From positions 248,001-312,000 of the forward strand of contig NZ_SAXU01000001.1 of the NCBI RefSeq assembly GCF_008016455.1: a stretch of 64,000 nucleotides of DNA, given 5' to 3'. Source of the stretch: Brachyspira aalborgi. Lineage in GTDB: Bacteria > Spirochaetota > Brachyspiria > Brachyspirales > Brachyspiraceae. Of the stretch, positions 54,819-63,432 are shown in pieces; positions within the stretch are counted from its first letter, which is position 1, and each line of letters starts with the position of its first letter. The position numbers and the translations under genes are program-made. The notes beneath the pieces are model-generated. The model was not told the origin of the DNA. It ran no database searches and was given only the letters and a program-made list of their open reading frames with translations.

Positions 54819-55256
54819 TTTAACTGTTTTTATAAATAATTTTTAATGTTAACTTTATTTATATTTTTTACTTTATAAAAAATTGTTATTGCAATTGATA
54901 ATGCGACAAGTCGGGCAAAAGCCAAACAACCCATAAAAACCTTTTACTTTTTTAATATAAATAAAAACCTCTAAAACCTTAAACTAACGAACAACAAAAA
55001 AAAGAAGCTCGCCCATTTCAGACAAGCTCCTTCAATAATATAAAAAAAGAATTTTCTAACCGCAACCTAAAAACCGCAACTTAAACCCTCAACTTTTATA
55101 AACTACTTTATCAAACCCTCACTGCAAGCAAAAACTACTTACAATGAGGAGTTTAACAAAATTTATTAATAATTGATTGACTTATATTTTACAATTATTA
55201 TTGTCCTAAATTATTATCCCACTTTATTTTTTTAAGTAAAATTTTATTAAAATTAT
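54819..55256. other. Intergenic region between ftsH and a lipoprotein gene
   Basis: No credible reading frame is seen on either strand. It contains the minus-strand hairpins and terminator described at 54996-55149 and otherwise A-rich sequence. Confidence 0.6.
54996..55149 (-). ncRNA. Structured minus-strand 3' region or small RNA candidate
   Basis: Read on the minus strand this contains a hairpin (55149-55117) in which CCTCATTGTAAG pairs with CTTGCAGTGAGG by means of two G-U pairs. Further down, GGAGCTTG (55030-55023) pairs with CGAGCTTC (55011-55004), followed by eight T in the transcript, an intrinsic terminator. The G-U pairs are stable only in minus-strand RNA, which gives the direction. 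It lies 108 nt after the lipoprotein gene at 55257 and may be its long 3' end or a separate RNA; no promoter is clear. Confidence 0.5.
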
Positions 55257-56087
55257 TTACTTTGCGTTAGTTGAAACAAACTCTCCATTTGTCATAATGA
55301 ACTTAAACATATACGGTTCATAAAAAGTAGCTGGCTCAAATTTAAGTTTCACTATAGCATTAGTTTTGTCTTCAATAGAAGTTTCGATTGAATAAGAATC
55401 TCCAAAACTTTGCCAAGTAGTTTTTATTAGTTCATTAAAGTTACTATAGAATTTGTCTTTAGATATTAAATTATCTTTACTGCCTTCCTTACTATTAGTG
55501 AAAACTAAATAATTATTGCTATCTTTGCTAAGTTCGGGATTAAAATCAAATTGAATTTTTTGCTCTTTATTTTTATCGCCAAACAAGTCTTTGTCATTGT
55601 CAATTTTACCTGCACCACTTAATTGTTTTGCAAAGTCATTAGTGCCGATATTAGTTTGCATTTTTCCAATATAAATATTCGCCGTTTCGGTATATTTAGT
55701 AATCGGAGTAGACGAATTTGGAGTTAGAGAAAAAGTTAAAGTTGCAAAATTGGAAACCGCTGCTTTTTTTGTATCTAAATCAACATTCGTTAACTTCAAA
55801 GTATTATTCTCAATTAAGAAATTGTCTTTTTTTATGCTGTCATTCATATCGTTTGTTGCATCGATTACTACATCTGATACAGTTGCGTCTGCATAATCAA
55901 ATCGCAAAGAAATTCCTTGAACCGTGTCTTTTCCGTTAGTTGAAATAATCAGCAAATTCCCAATACTCATATTAGGATTTTGTGGCGTTGGGTCTCCTCC
56001 GCCTCCGCTTTTTCTACAGCTTACCGCGAATAATGATAATACCGCTATCATTATTACTAAAATTTTTAAAATGTTTTTGTTAGTCAT
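55257..56087 (-). CDS. Lipoprotein of unknown function
   Basis: The 276-residue protein has a signal peptide with lipobox LFAVSC (Cys24), followed by a glycine- and proline-rich linker (RKSGGGGDPTPQNPN) and a mature part rich in N, D, K, S and T with beta-type pattern. No known domain is recognised. A GGAG site precedes the ATG. The gene stands alone, with a (CGTCTCG)6 tract 180 bp upstream and a structured region downstream. It is probably surface-exposed, as many spirochaetal lipoproteins are, but this is inference. Confidence 0.8.
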   Translation of the reverse strand: MTNKNILKILVIMIAVLSLFAVSCRKSGGGGDPTPQNPNMSIGNLLIISTNGKDTVQGISLRFDYADATVSDVVIDATNDMNDSIKKDNFLIENNTLKLTNVDLDTKKAAVSNFATLTFSLTPNSSTPITKYTETANIYIGKMQTNIGTNDFAKQLSGAGKIDNDKDLFGDKNKEQKIQFDFNPELSKDSNNYLVFTNSKEGSKDNLISKDKFYSNFNELIKTTWQSFGDSYSIETSIEDKTNAIVKLKFEPATFYEPYMFKFIMTNGEFVSTNAK

Positions 56088-56267
56088 GATGACTCTCCTT
56101 TATAATTTAATTTTAAATGAACAAGCTTTTGAGCTTGAGGATTTACCAAATAAAAAGCCTGCAAGGTTGCAAGCCAAATAAAATATAATTTCGTTAAAGT
56201 TGTAATAAAAAGTTTTGCAGTGAAAAAATAAACTACAAGCGAAGTAAGTTTTAAGACATAGTAAGGG

Positions 56268-56313
56268 CGTCTCGCGTCTCGCGTCTCGCGTCTCGCGTCT
56301 CGCGTCTCGCGTC
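56268..56313. repeat. Heptanucleotide tandem repeat (CGTCTCG)6
   Basis: Six perfect CGTCTCG units (56268-56309) are followed by a partial CGTC. The GC content is in sharp contrast to the surroundings. It lies about 180 bp upstream of the minus-strand lipoprotein gene. Confidence 0.95.
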
Positions 56314-56745
56314 AATCACATTATTCAAAGTTAAACACCTCAATTCCGAATTTTTAGTTCGGCGATTTATTTGAGAAAAATATAACATAAACAAAATAAA
56401 TGTCAAGCTATTTATCGCGCAAATTTTCATTTTCCATCCCATTTTTCTGAAATATTAATAAATCTTTTAATTTTTATCATACATTTAATACATTTTCACT
56501 CTTTCAATTAAAAAAAATCTATAAACATTATACATTTTTTTTACTTAATTTATCGGATTATAATTTTATAAATTTAAATCAAATCATAATAATTTTTATA
56601 AATTCAATATTAATTATAATAATCTATATAAATTAAATATTAATCATAAGTCAAATAAATTTATTCTTTTAATATATTAATAAGATAATAAACTTTTTAA
56701 AAAGTAAACTAATTTTTATACTTCTTCATTGCAATTTTACCAATT

Positions 56746-56855
56746 CGTCATTGCGAACGAAGTGAAGCAATCCAAAAATAATAAAATCTCTATTCGCTGT
56801 ATTGCTTTCAAATCCTCGTTTCAAAATGGACGCCTTCGACAAATGACAATTTTCA
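56746..56855. repeat. Dispersed GTCATTGCGA-type repeat, copy 3
   Basis: The copy begins CGTCATTGCGAACGAAGTG followed by AAGCAATCC, the same core as at 27471 and 49614. A GACGCCTTCGACAAATGAC sequence at the far end resembles a degenerate inverted end. Confidence 0.75.
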
Positions 56856-56973
56856 TTATGCATATAGTAAAAATCAATTTTAAGGAAAATCTAAATAAAT
56901 GCTTGTTTTTTATATTTTTTACTATATAATAACTATATTTAGAAATTAATTGCTTTGGCATAAGAGTTGAAAA

Positions 56974-57702
56974 ATGAGGGAATGCTTTTTTATATTTATA
57001 TCGTTCATTATATTTGGAATGAATTTATTTTCGCAAATAATGACTCCTGAAAAAGTCGTTAGTATGATTTCAAATAGATTTGCAACTATAGACAATTTTT
57101 ACGCCGCTTTTGCCGAAAGAAATGGAAACAGAATCAATTACGGAAATATAATTTCAAAAAATCCAAATCTTTTTAAGTTGGAATATTCTGCAGGCACTAA
57201 CGGACAACAAATTTATTGCGATGGTAAAACTTTATGGATAATATTTCCTAAAAAAAATATAGTGAGCGAACAGACATTAAATTATGGAGATACGGGAGCG
57301 ATTTATACTAAAGCGGGAATTTCAAGATTAACTTCAAAATATAATGTAAATTTTTATAAAGAGAGGGAATTAAAACCTGTAAAAAGTTTTGACGGGAAGG
57401 AATTAAATATAGCGGGTTATGATAGTTCTTATTATACGGCGGAAGATAATAGACTCGCTTATCACATGCTTTTAACTCCAAAACAGGCAAGCGTTGACAG
57501 AACAGGATTTCCGATTATACATTTATGGGTTGACGGAGACGGAATGATTATAAGAATATTAGGAATATCTGCTATAAATACTCCCGTAGAATATTTATTT
57601 ACTTCGATTAGATACAACTTGAAACTTGAAGATAAGATTTTTACTCCCGAAATACCCGAAGAGATGCAAGTTTTAAAAGACGGTTTAGTTCCGAATAATT
57701 AA
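56974..57702 (+). CDS. lolA: LolA-like outer-membrane lipoprotein carrier
   Basis: The 242-residue protein has a signal peptide (FIFISFIIFGMNLFSQ) and the LolA-type fold: an opening helix with MTPEKVVSMISNRFATIDNFYAAF, then NPNLFKLEYSAGTNGQQIYCDGKTLWII as the characteristic strands, and a later PIIHLWVDGDGMIIRI. LolA shuttles lipoproteins through the periplasm to the outer membrane. The gene directly precedes a RodZ-like gene, with 28 nt between them. The many lipoproteins in the window would be natural clients. Confidence 0.85.
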   Translation: MRECFFIFISFIIFGMNLFSQIMTPEKVVSMISNRFATIDNFYAAFAERNGNRINYGNIISKNPNLFKLEYSAGTNGQQIYCDGKTLWIIFPKKNIVSEQTLNYGDTGAIYTKAGISRLTSKYNVNFYKERELKPVKSFDGKELNIAGYDSSYYTAEDNRLAYHMLLTPKQASVDRTGFPIIHLWVDGDGMIIRILGISAINTPVEYLFTSIRYNLKLEDKIFTPEIPEEMQVLKDGLVPNN

Positions 57703-57730
57703 GTAAAAATTGTTAAGCAGAAGGATTTTT

Positions 57731-59059
57731 ATGGAAACTGTAGGTGAAATATTAAAAAATGCCCGTGAAAAAAAAGGACTTACTATAGAGTCGCTTGAGA
57801 AAAAGACTCGCATAGTATCAAGATATATAGAAGCTTTAGAAAACAACGAATTTGATAAATTGCCAGGCGAAATATATGTAAAAGGTTTTATTAAAACTAT
57901 AAGCGATAAATTATTGTTGGACTCCGATAAAGTTTTAGAAAGATATAATTTGCAAATAAACGAAGATAGATTTGAAGAAGATTTATATAAATCCGACAAA
58001 AACGCAAAGCCAACAAAAAAAGAGAAAGAATCAAAAACAAAGAAAGAAAAAAAAATTGAAGATAGCGCTATTTCTTCTTCAGAAGCTACAAATATAGAAA
58101 TAAAAAAAGCCGCTATTTCAAATGTAAACGAAGAATTTAATAAAGTAAAACCAAAAATACGAAGCAATATAAGTAATGCAGAATCCGATTTACTTGCAAC
58201 AACAAGAAGAGATTTAGACAGATTGAGAAGTAGAAGAAAAAGTTTTCCAATAGTTCCCATTATAGTCGTTCTTGCAATATTGGTTATTTTGCTGGTTATA
58301 TTTGTATCTTTTAGTGGAATAATAGGAAGAAAAAATAATAACGATAACAGAAAAAACGAAGTTGAAATAGTTAGAAATATAGTTAATAATAGCGTATCGA
58401 GACAGAATGTTAAATCGGGAGATATTATAAATTTTAAACCTCTTGGAATATCTGCAAATATTAAATTTAATTCTATAGGAAACGCTATACATTTAAATAT
58501 TAACGGGCAGGATTTAACTTTATCAAAAGGAAGTCCTATAATATTAGATTTAAGCGGAAACGGAATTGACGATTTTAAGATTAGCGTTATAGAAATTTAC
58601 GATAATTTAGCTACCGTTGAAATGGAAAAACTTGAAGAAAATCAAATGATAAACGCGGGCATTGTCTATAGCAATAATAATTTTAGTAATAATATTCAAA
58701 ATACAACCGCTATAGCTTCTAATTTTCAAGTAATTGACGGCGATACTTATATAATGAGAAATGTTGAAAAAGAAGATATTAAAATTGAAATAACTGCAAA
58801 ACAATTTGTTTATGTTAGATATTTTATAGATTCGGGCGCGCCAGCGACTCAAAATTTATTAAGCGGAAAAACTATAAATTTGACTGCAAGCGATGTTATA
58901 ATGCTTACTATAGGAAATGCGGGAGAAGTTATAGTTAAAGTTAATGGAAATATTGTAAATGTCGGAGAAGCGGGCGAGACTGTAAATAAAACTATAAAAT
59001 GGATTAAAGATATTGGCGATTCTACAAAATATAATTTAATTATGTCCGATACGAGATAG
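57731..59059 (+). CDS. RodZ-like helix-turn-helix membrane protein
   Basis: The 442-residue protein has an N-terminal HTH (METVGEILKNAREKKGLTIE to FDKLPGEIYVKGFIKTIS, about residues 1-70) of the RodZ type, a charged linker, one membrane helix (FPIVPIIVVLAILVILLVIF, about residues 170-192) and a periplasmic beta-rich domain like DUF4115. RodZ links MreB to the cell envelope and helps set cell shape. The ATG at 57731 is chosen because AGAAGG precedes it; an upstream in-frame TTG at 57710 has no such site. It lies 49 nt upstream of rimO. Confidence 0.85.
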   Translation: METVGEILKNAREKKGLTIESLEKKTRIVSRYIEALENNEFDKLPGEIYVKGFIKTISDKLLLDSDKVLERYNLQINEDRFEEDLYKSDKNAKPTKKEKESKTKKEKKIEDSAISSSEATNIEIKKAAISNVNEEFNKVKPKIRSNISNAESDLLATTRRDLDRLRSRRKSFPIVPIIVVLAILVILLVIFVSFSGIIGRKNNNDNRKNEVEIVRNIVNNSVSRQNVKSGDIINFKPLGISANIKFNSIGNAIHLNINGQDLTLSKGSPIILDLSGNGIDDFKISVIEIYDNLATVEMEKLEENQMINAGIVYSNNNFSNNIQNTTAIASNFQVIDGDTYIMRNVEKEDIKIEITAKQFVYVRYFIDSGAPATQNLLSGKTINLTASDVIMLTIGNAGEVIVKVNGNIVNVGEAGETVNKTIKWIKDIGDSTKYNLIMSDTR

Positions 59060-59108
59060 AATTTTTTATTTATATTTTATTTAAATTAAATTACAAAAGG
59101 AAAGCATA

Positions 59109-60425
59109 TTGCATAATATATATTTACAAAATTTGGGATGCGAAAAAAATACAGTTGATGGCGAGCATATATTAGCCATAGTTAAAAATAAAGGATATAA
59201 TATTATAGATAATCCCGAAGAAGCGGATATTATAATAATAAATACTTGCGCTTTTATTGAAGATTCTAAAAAAGAGTCGATTGATTCTATATTCGAGCAT
59301 TCGATTTATAAAAAATATGGAAAATGCAAAAGGCTTATAGTTTCAGGTTGCATGAGCGAAAGATATAAAGAAAATTTTTTAGAAATGTTCAAAGAAGTCG
59401 ATTCTGCAATAGGAATTCATAATCTTAATAATATATTGGATGCTATAGAAAAAGACGGATTTCATAACGCTGAAGAAAATCTTTCTTATAAAGAATATAA
59501 CGAAAGAATAAATACGGGAAGTTTGCATAGCGCATATATAAGAATAAGCGATGGTTGTCATGCGAATTGTAGTTTTTGCGCCATTCCAAGCATAAGAGGA
59601 AAACATAGAAGTCGAAAAATTGAAGATATAGTTAAAGAAGTTAAAAATTACTCTCAAAACGGAGTTAAAGAGATTAATTTAATAGCTCAAGAAACAACTT
59701 ATTATGGATACGATTTATATAAAAAATTGGCTTTACCCAATTTGCTTAAAAGTTTATCGGAAGTAGAAGGAATTGAATGGATAAGAGTTTTATATCAAAA
59801 TCCCGTTATTTTAACCGACAAAATAATAGAATCTTTTTTTAAAATTGATAAAGTTTTGCCTTATTTCGATATTCCTTTGCAACATGTCGATAAAAATATA
59901 TTAAAAGATATGAATAGAGGAAACAGAGGATATAAATTTTATAGAAATATGATTGATAAAATTCGTAAGTTTGACGATAATGCCGTTATAAGAACTTCTT
60001 TTATAGTCGGATTTCCAGGTGAAACTTCAGAGAGTTTTAAGAAGCTTTTAAAATTTATTAAAAACGCTAAAATCGATAGAGTAGGCGTATTTACATATTC
60101 AGAAGAGGACGGAACGGATGCTTTGCTTATAAATAAAACTAAAATTAGCAAACGAAAAAAATTATTTTTGAGAGAAAAATTAATGAAAACGGCGATTGAA
60201 GTTTCGGAAGAGAGATTATCAAGATTTATTGGAAAAACTATAGATGTTTTGATTGAAAAAAAAGAAGACGATAAATTTATAGGAAGAAGCATTTATGACG
60301 CGCCAGAAGTTGACGGATATGTTGAAGTTTATAACGGAAATGATAATATAAAAGCGGGAGATATTATTAAAGTCGATATAAAACATAATACCGAATACGA
60401 TTTAATAGGCGATTATATTAATTGA
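59109..60425 (+). CDS. rimO: Ribosomal protein S12 methylthiotransferase RimO
   Basis: The 438-residue protein has the MiaB/RimO layout: an N-terminal [4Fe-4S] domain with NLGCEKNTVD, INTCAF and VSGCMSERY, a radical SAM motif CHANCSFCAIPSIRGKHRSR, and a C-terminal TRAM domain. SDGCHANCSFCAIP is RimO-typical. The enzyme adds a methylthio group to an aspartate of ribosomal protein S12. The start is TTG at 59109 with an AAGG site 8 nt upstream. It lies in the block with lolA and the RodZ-like gene. Confidence 0.95.
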   Translation: MHNIYLQNLGCEKNTVDGEHILAIVKNKGYNIIDNPEEADIIIINTCAFIEDSKKESIDSIFEHSIYKKYGKCKRLIVSGCMSERYKENFLEMFKEVDSAIGIHNLNNILDAIEKDGFHNAEENLSYKEYNERINTGSLHSAYIRISDGCHANCSFCAIPSIRGKHRSRKIEDIVKEVKNYSQNGVKEINLIAQETTYYGYDLYKKLALPNLLKSLSEVEGIEWIRVLYQNPVILTDKIIESFFKIDKVLPYFDIPLQHVDKNILKDMNRGNRGYKFYRNMIDKIRKFDDNAVIRTSFIVGFPGETSESFKKLLKFIKNAKIDRVGVFTYSEEDGTDALLINKTKISKRKKLFLREKLMKTAIEVSEERLSRFIGKTIDVLIEKKEDDKFIGRSIYDAPEVDGYVEVYNGNDNIKAGDIIKVDIKHNTEYDLIGDYIN

Positions 60426-60462
60426 TTTTAGTTTTAAGAATATTGGGAGTAAATTAAATAAA

Positions 60463-62283
60463 ATGAAGAAAAAGATAAACGATAACGAATATTCGAGCAG
60501 AGAAGACGCTTTTAGAGTTTATTTCGATACAGTTACAAAAATAGTCTATACTTTAAATCTCATATCCGATAAAAACGATATGACAAGAAGATTATCAAAT
60601 AATATAGACAGAACTTTAGGCTATGAAGAAGAGATGATTTCAAATAATGAAAAAACTATAAATAATAATAATAACGAAGTCGGATTATTAATTAATTCTT
60701 TGAAAGTAGATTTAAAAAAAATAGATTCTTTTAAGAAATATAATTTTAATATAGAGAGATTTATTGAAGAGATTGATTTAAATACTGACGAAAGGTTTAT
60801 ATTATATTGCCTTATAGTTTATACGATTTACGGAGATTCTATGTCGGCAATTTCAGTTAGAAGAATTTTAGAACTTATAAGCATCGACTCCGACATTTAT
60901 ATAAATAAATATAATTATTTTGAAAATGACGGAAAATTAATGTCTTCAGGAATATTGACTCTATCGCATGAACCTTATCCGAGTATAGGTTTGCTTGAAG
61001 TAACAAATACTTTAGTGACTTTTATTAACTCTAAAATAGTTTTTGCATTTTTAGAAAAAGATAAATACGATATTATATCTGAAATTATTAACGCGGAAAA
61101 TATAAATAATTCTGTAATCATAGATATTAAAACGGGAGCGAGAAAAAAAGCGACAAAAGAATTCAATATTTTAACGCCAAAAGAAATTGTAAATGAATTA
61201 AATAAAACTGTAATAGGGCAGGACGAAGCTAAAAAAGCTTTATCCGTTCACGCGTATTTGCATTGCTTAAGAATAAACGGAAATAAAGATATTCCTTTTC
61301 GCTCGAATATACTTATGATAGGTCCCACTGGAGTCGGTAAAACATATTTGGTAAAAACTTTAGCCGAAATATTGGGGCTTCCATTTTCAAGAGCGGATGT
61401 TACCACTCTTACTGAAACGGGGTATGTTGGAGATGATGTCGAAGTAGTTCTTTATAATTTATATAGAAAAGCTAACGGTGATTTAGATAAGGCTCAATAC
61501 GGTATAGTATTTTTAGACGAAATTGATAAGATAGCTAAGGCGGAGCCTCATCAATCTACTACGGGCAATCCTTCCGATAAAGCGGTTCAGGAGGCTTTAC
61601 TTTCTATGATGAATGGAGAGGATATAAGAGTTCCCGAGTTTGGAGATAGAAGAATGATGCATTCGAGCGATGGAATTATTATGAATACGAAAAATATATT
61701 ATTCATATTCGGAGGGGCTTTCATAGGATTGGAAGATATAATAAAAATGAGATTGAAAGGCGAAAGCGGTCTTGGTTTCGGTTCTAACGCTATTTTAAAT
61801 AAAAATAAATTGCAAAAAAATAGAATATTAAGTCAAGTGGATGTTAAAGATGTGGAAAAATACGGTATGATACCAGAATTCATAGGAAGAATACCTATAA
61901 TAGTTACTCTTAACGAACTTACTAAAGATAATTTGAAAGATATTTTAATTAAAACTTCAGAATCGCCGATTAAAAAATATGTAGATTTTTTTAATAGCAT
62001 AGGAAAAAAATTAATATTAACCGATGACGCTATAAATTATATAGTCGATAGAGCTTCGGGAATGGATATGGGAGCGAGAGCATTAAAAAGTATAGTCGAA
62101 ACGGCAATGGTTAATATATTATTTAATTTGGACGGAATAAAAGGAAATTCTCTAACTTTAACGAGAGACGATATTGAAGAAGTATTTAATAAAAAAGAAA
62201 CTGTAATTTCAAATAAAGAAGATATATTAAAAAAATCTAATATTAATATTGCGAAAAAAGACGATAAAAACTATATGGCTTGA
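60463..62283 (+). CDS. ClpX-like AAA+ ATPase with unusual N-terminal domain
   Basis: The 606-residue protein contains a complete ClpX ATPase module: GPTGVGKTYL (about 287-296), the pore motif GYVGDDVE, Walker B IVFLDEIDKI (about 349), and IPEFIGRIPIIVTLNEL. The ClpP-docking loop is kept as GLGFGS, close to the usual IGF. But the N-terminal zinc-binding domain of ClpX (four cysteines) is absent and replaced by about 230 residues without recognisable domain. ClpX unfolds substrates for ClpP, and the N-terminus selects them, so substrate choice here may differ. Starts with a GGGAG-like site upstream. No clpP is adjacent. Confidence 0.88.
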   Translation: MKKKINDNEYSSREDAFRVYFDTVTKIVYTLNLISDKNDMTRRLSNNIDRTLGYEEEMISNNEKTINNNNNEVGLLINSLKVDLKKIDSFKKYNFNIERFIEEIDLNTDERFILYCLIVYTIYGDSMSAISVRRILELISIDSDIYINKYNYFENDGKLMSSGILTLSHEPYPSIGLLEVTNTLVTFINSKIVFAFLEKDKYDIISEIINAENINNSVIIDIKTGARKKATKEFNILTPKEIVNELNKTVIGQDEAKKALSVHAYLHCLRINGNKDIPFRSNILMIGPTGVGKTYLVKTLAEILGLPFSRADVTTLTETGYVGDDVEVVLYNLYRKANGDLDKAQYGIVFLDEIDKIAKAEPHQSTTGNPSDKAVQEALLSMMNGEDIRVPEFGDRRMMHSSDGIIMNTKNILFIFGGAFIGLEDIIKMRLKGESGLGFGSNAILNKNKLQKNRILSQVDVKDVEKYGMIPEFIGRIPIIVTLNELTKDNLKDILIKTSESPIKKYVDFFNSIGKKLILTDDAINYIVDRASGMDMGARALKSIVETAMVNILFNLDGIKGNSLTLTRDDIEEVFNKKETVISNKEDILKKSNINIAKKDDKNYMA

Positions 62284-62385
62284 TTTTACTTTATATATAT
62301 TTTTTTGTTATATATAGTATAAATAATTGAAAGTAAAACAAGATAGAAAATAAAGTTATAAATTTAGAATTGGAGTTTGCAGAAG

Positions 62386-62955
62386 ATGGAAATAAAAGAA
62401 AAAGAATCGCTCAAAGATTATGAGTTAATAGAAGAATATAAAAAAGGCAATAATGAAGCTTTAGATATATTATTAACGAGATATAAAAATTATATTTTTA
62501 ATATATCTTATCGCTTTATGCATAATTATGAAGACGCTATGGATTTAACGCAGGATGTTTTGATTCGCGTTTATAAAGCGATAGGAAGATATGAAGAGCG
62601 AAATTATTTTAAGGGTTGGCTATACAGAATAATAAGCAATACGGCTATAAATATGTATACAAAAGCCTATAGAAGAGAATCGCCTTATCTTGAAAAATTA
62701 GATATTGTTGACGATAAAAGATATAACACGGAAAAAGAATATGAAAGAGTTTATTTGCAGGGAAAAATTTATAGCGCTTCTATGAAATTGAAAGGAAAGC
62801 AAAGGGATGTGTTTATATTGAGATATTATGAAAATTATTCGTATAAGGAAATTGCAAATATACTTAATATTTCAAGCGATTCGGCTAAAAGCAATTATTC
62901 TTATGCGCTTAAAAAAATGAAATCTTTATTAGAAAAAGAAAGGACTCTTTTATGA
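62386..62955 (+). CDS. ECF-type RNA polymerase sigma factor
   Basis: The 189-residue protein has region 2 (NYIFNISYRFMHNYEDAMDL) and region 4 (GKQRDVFILRYYENYSYKEI, ANILNISSDSAKSNYSYALK), with region 3 missing, the ECF layout. The ATG at 62386 follows a GGAG site 10 nt upstream; a TTG at 62377 would be too close to it. It overlaps the next gene by four bases, which is the usual arrangement for a sigma factor with its regulator. Confidence 0.93.
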   Translation: MEIKEKESLKDYELIEEYKKGNNEALDILLTRYKNYIFNISYRFMHNYEDAMDLTQDVLIRVYKAIGRYEERNYFKGWLYRIISNTAINMYTKAYRRESPYLEKLDIVDDKRYNTEKEYERVYLQGKIYSASMKLKGKQRDVFILRYYENYSYKEIANILNISSDSAKSNYSYALKKMKSLLEKERTLL

Positions 62956-63284
62956 AACTATATGAGATTATGAAATTTAAAAACAGAATTGAAAAAAGAA
63001 AATCTTATTTTGAGTTGCCAACTTTACCCGATAGAGAATGGCAGCATCTTTTAAGCATAGCTAGAATTGAAAAAACTAACGATATTAAAGATTATAATAT
63101 TGCAGATAAATTATATTCTTTTATGTGTTCTAAAAAACTTTCATTTGTTTTATCTATAGCCATAATTGTGGCTTTAATGTTTTCTCTGTTGTTTTCAAAT
63201 GCCGTAAATGAAAATAATAATACGGCTTCAAATAATAGAGTAAATGCTCCTATAGTTAATATTTCTAATAATAGTTTTATTTGA
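62952..63284 (+). CDS. Putative anti-sigma factor (small membrane protein)
   Basis: The 110-residue protein has a helical basic cytoplasmic N-terminus (about 1-70), one membrane helix (KLSFVLSIAIIVALMFSLLF, about 72-91) and a short N-rich periplasmic tail. It overlaps the sigma-factor gene by four bases (ATGA), and the layout matches small transmembrane anti-sigma factors. No zinc-binding ZAS motif is present, so the identification rests on position and topology. Confidence 0.65.
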   Translation: MKLYEIMKFKNRIEKRKSYFELPTLPDREWQHLLSIARIEKTNDIKDYNIADKLYSFMCSKKLSFVLSIAIIVALMFSLLFSNAVNENNNTASNNRVNAPIVNISNNSFI

Positions 63285-63432
63285 TTTATAAATATGTAAT
63301 TATAGGTTTTTAAATATTTGTATATTAAATTTCTTATTAAAACCGATAATTATAATAAATTTATATTTTCTTACTTGAATAAATAATATATTAAATATAT
63401 AATAGATTAAGTTATAAATTAGGATAACAATT

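Larger units (their letters stand above)
56088..56973. other. Intergenic region with simple and dispersed repeats
   Basis: This 886-nt stretch carries the (CGTCTCG)6 tract and a dispersed repeat at 56746-56855 and is otherwise very AT-rich. Short reading frames across the repeats translate to repeat-derived peptides and are not credible genes. Confidence 0.75.

Noticed and set aside
56100-56442. Two minus-strand reading frames across the (CGTCTCG)6 tract
   Set aside because: Both read the repeat as DARRETR-type units, have no start signals, and overlap each other in different frames.
56729-56929. 66-residue plus-strand reading frame over the dispersed repeat
   Set aside because: Its N-terminal part, VIANEVKQS, is the usual spurious translation of this repeat; there is no ribosome binding site.
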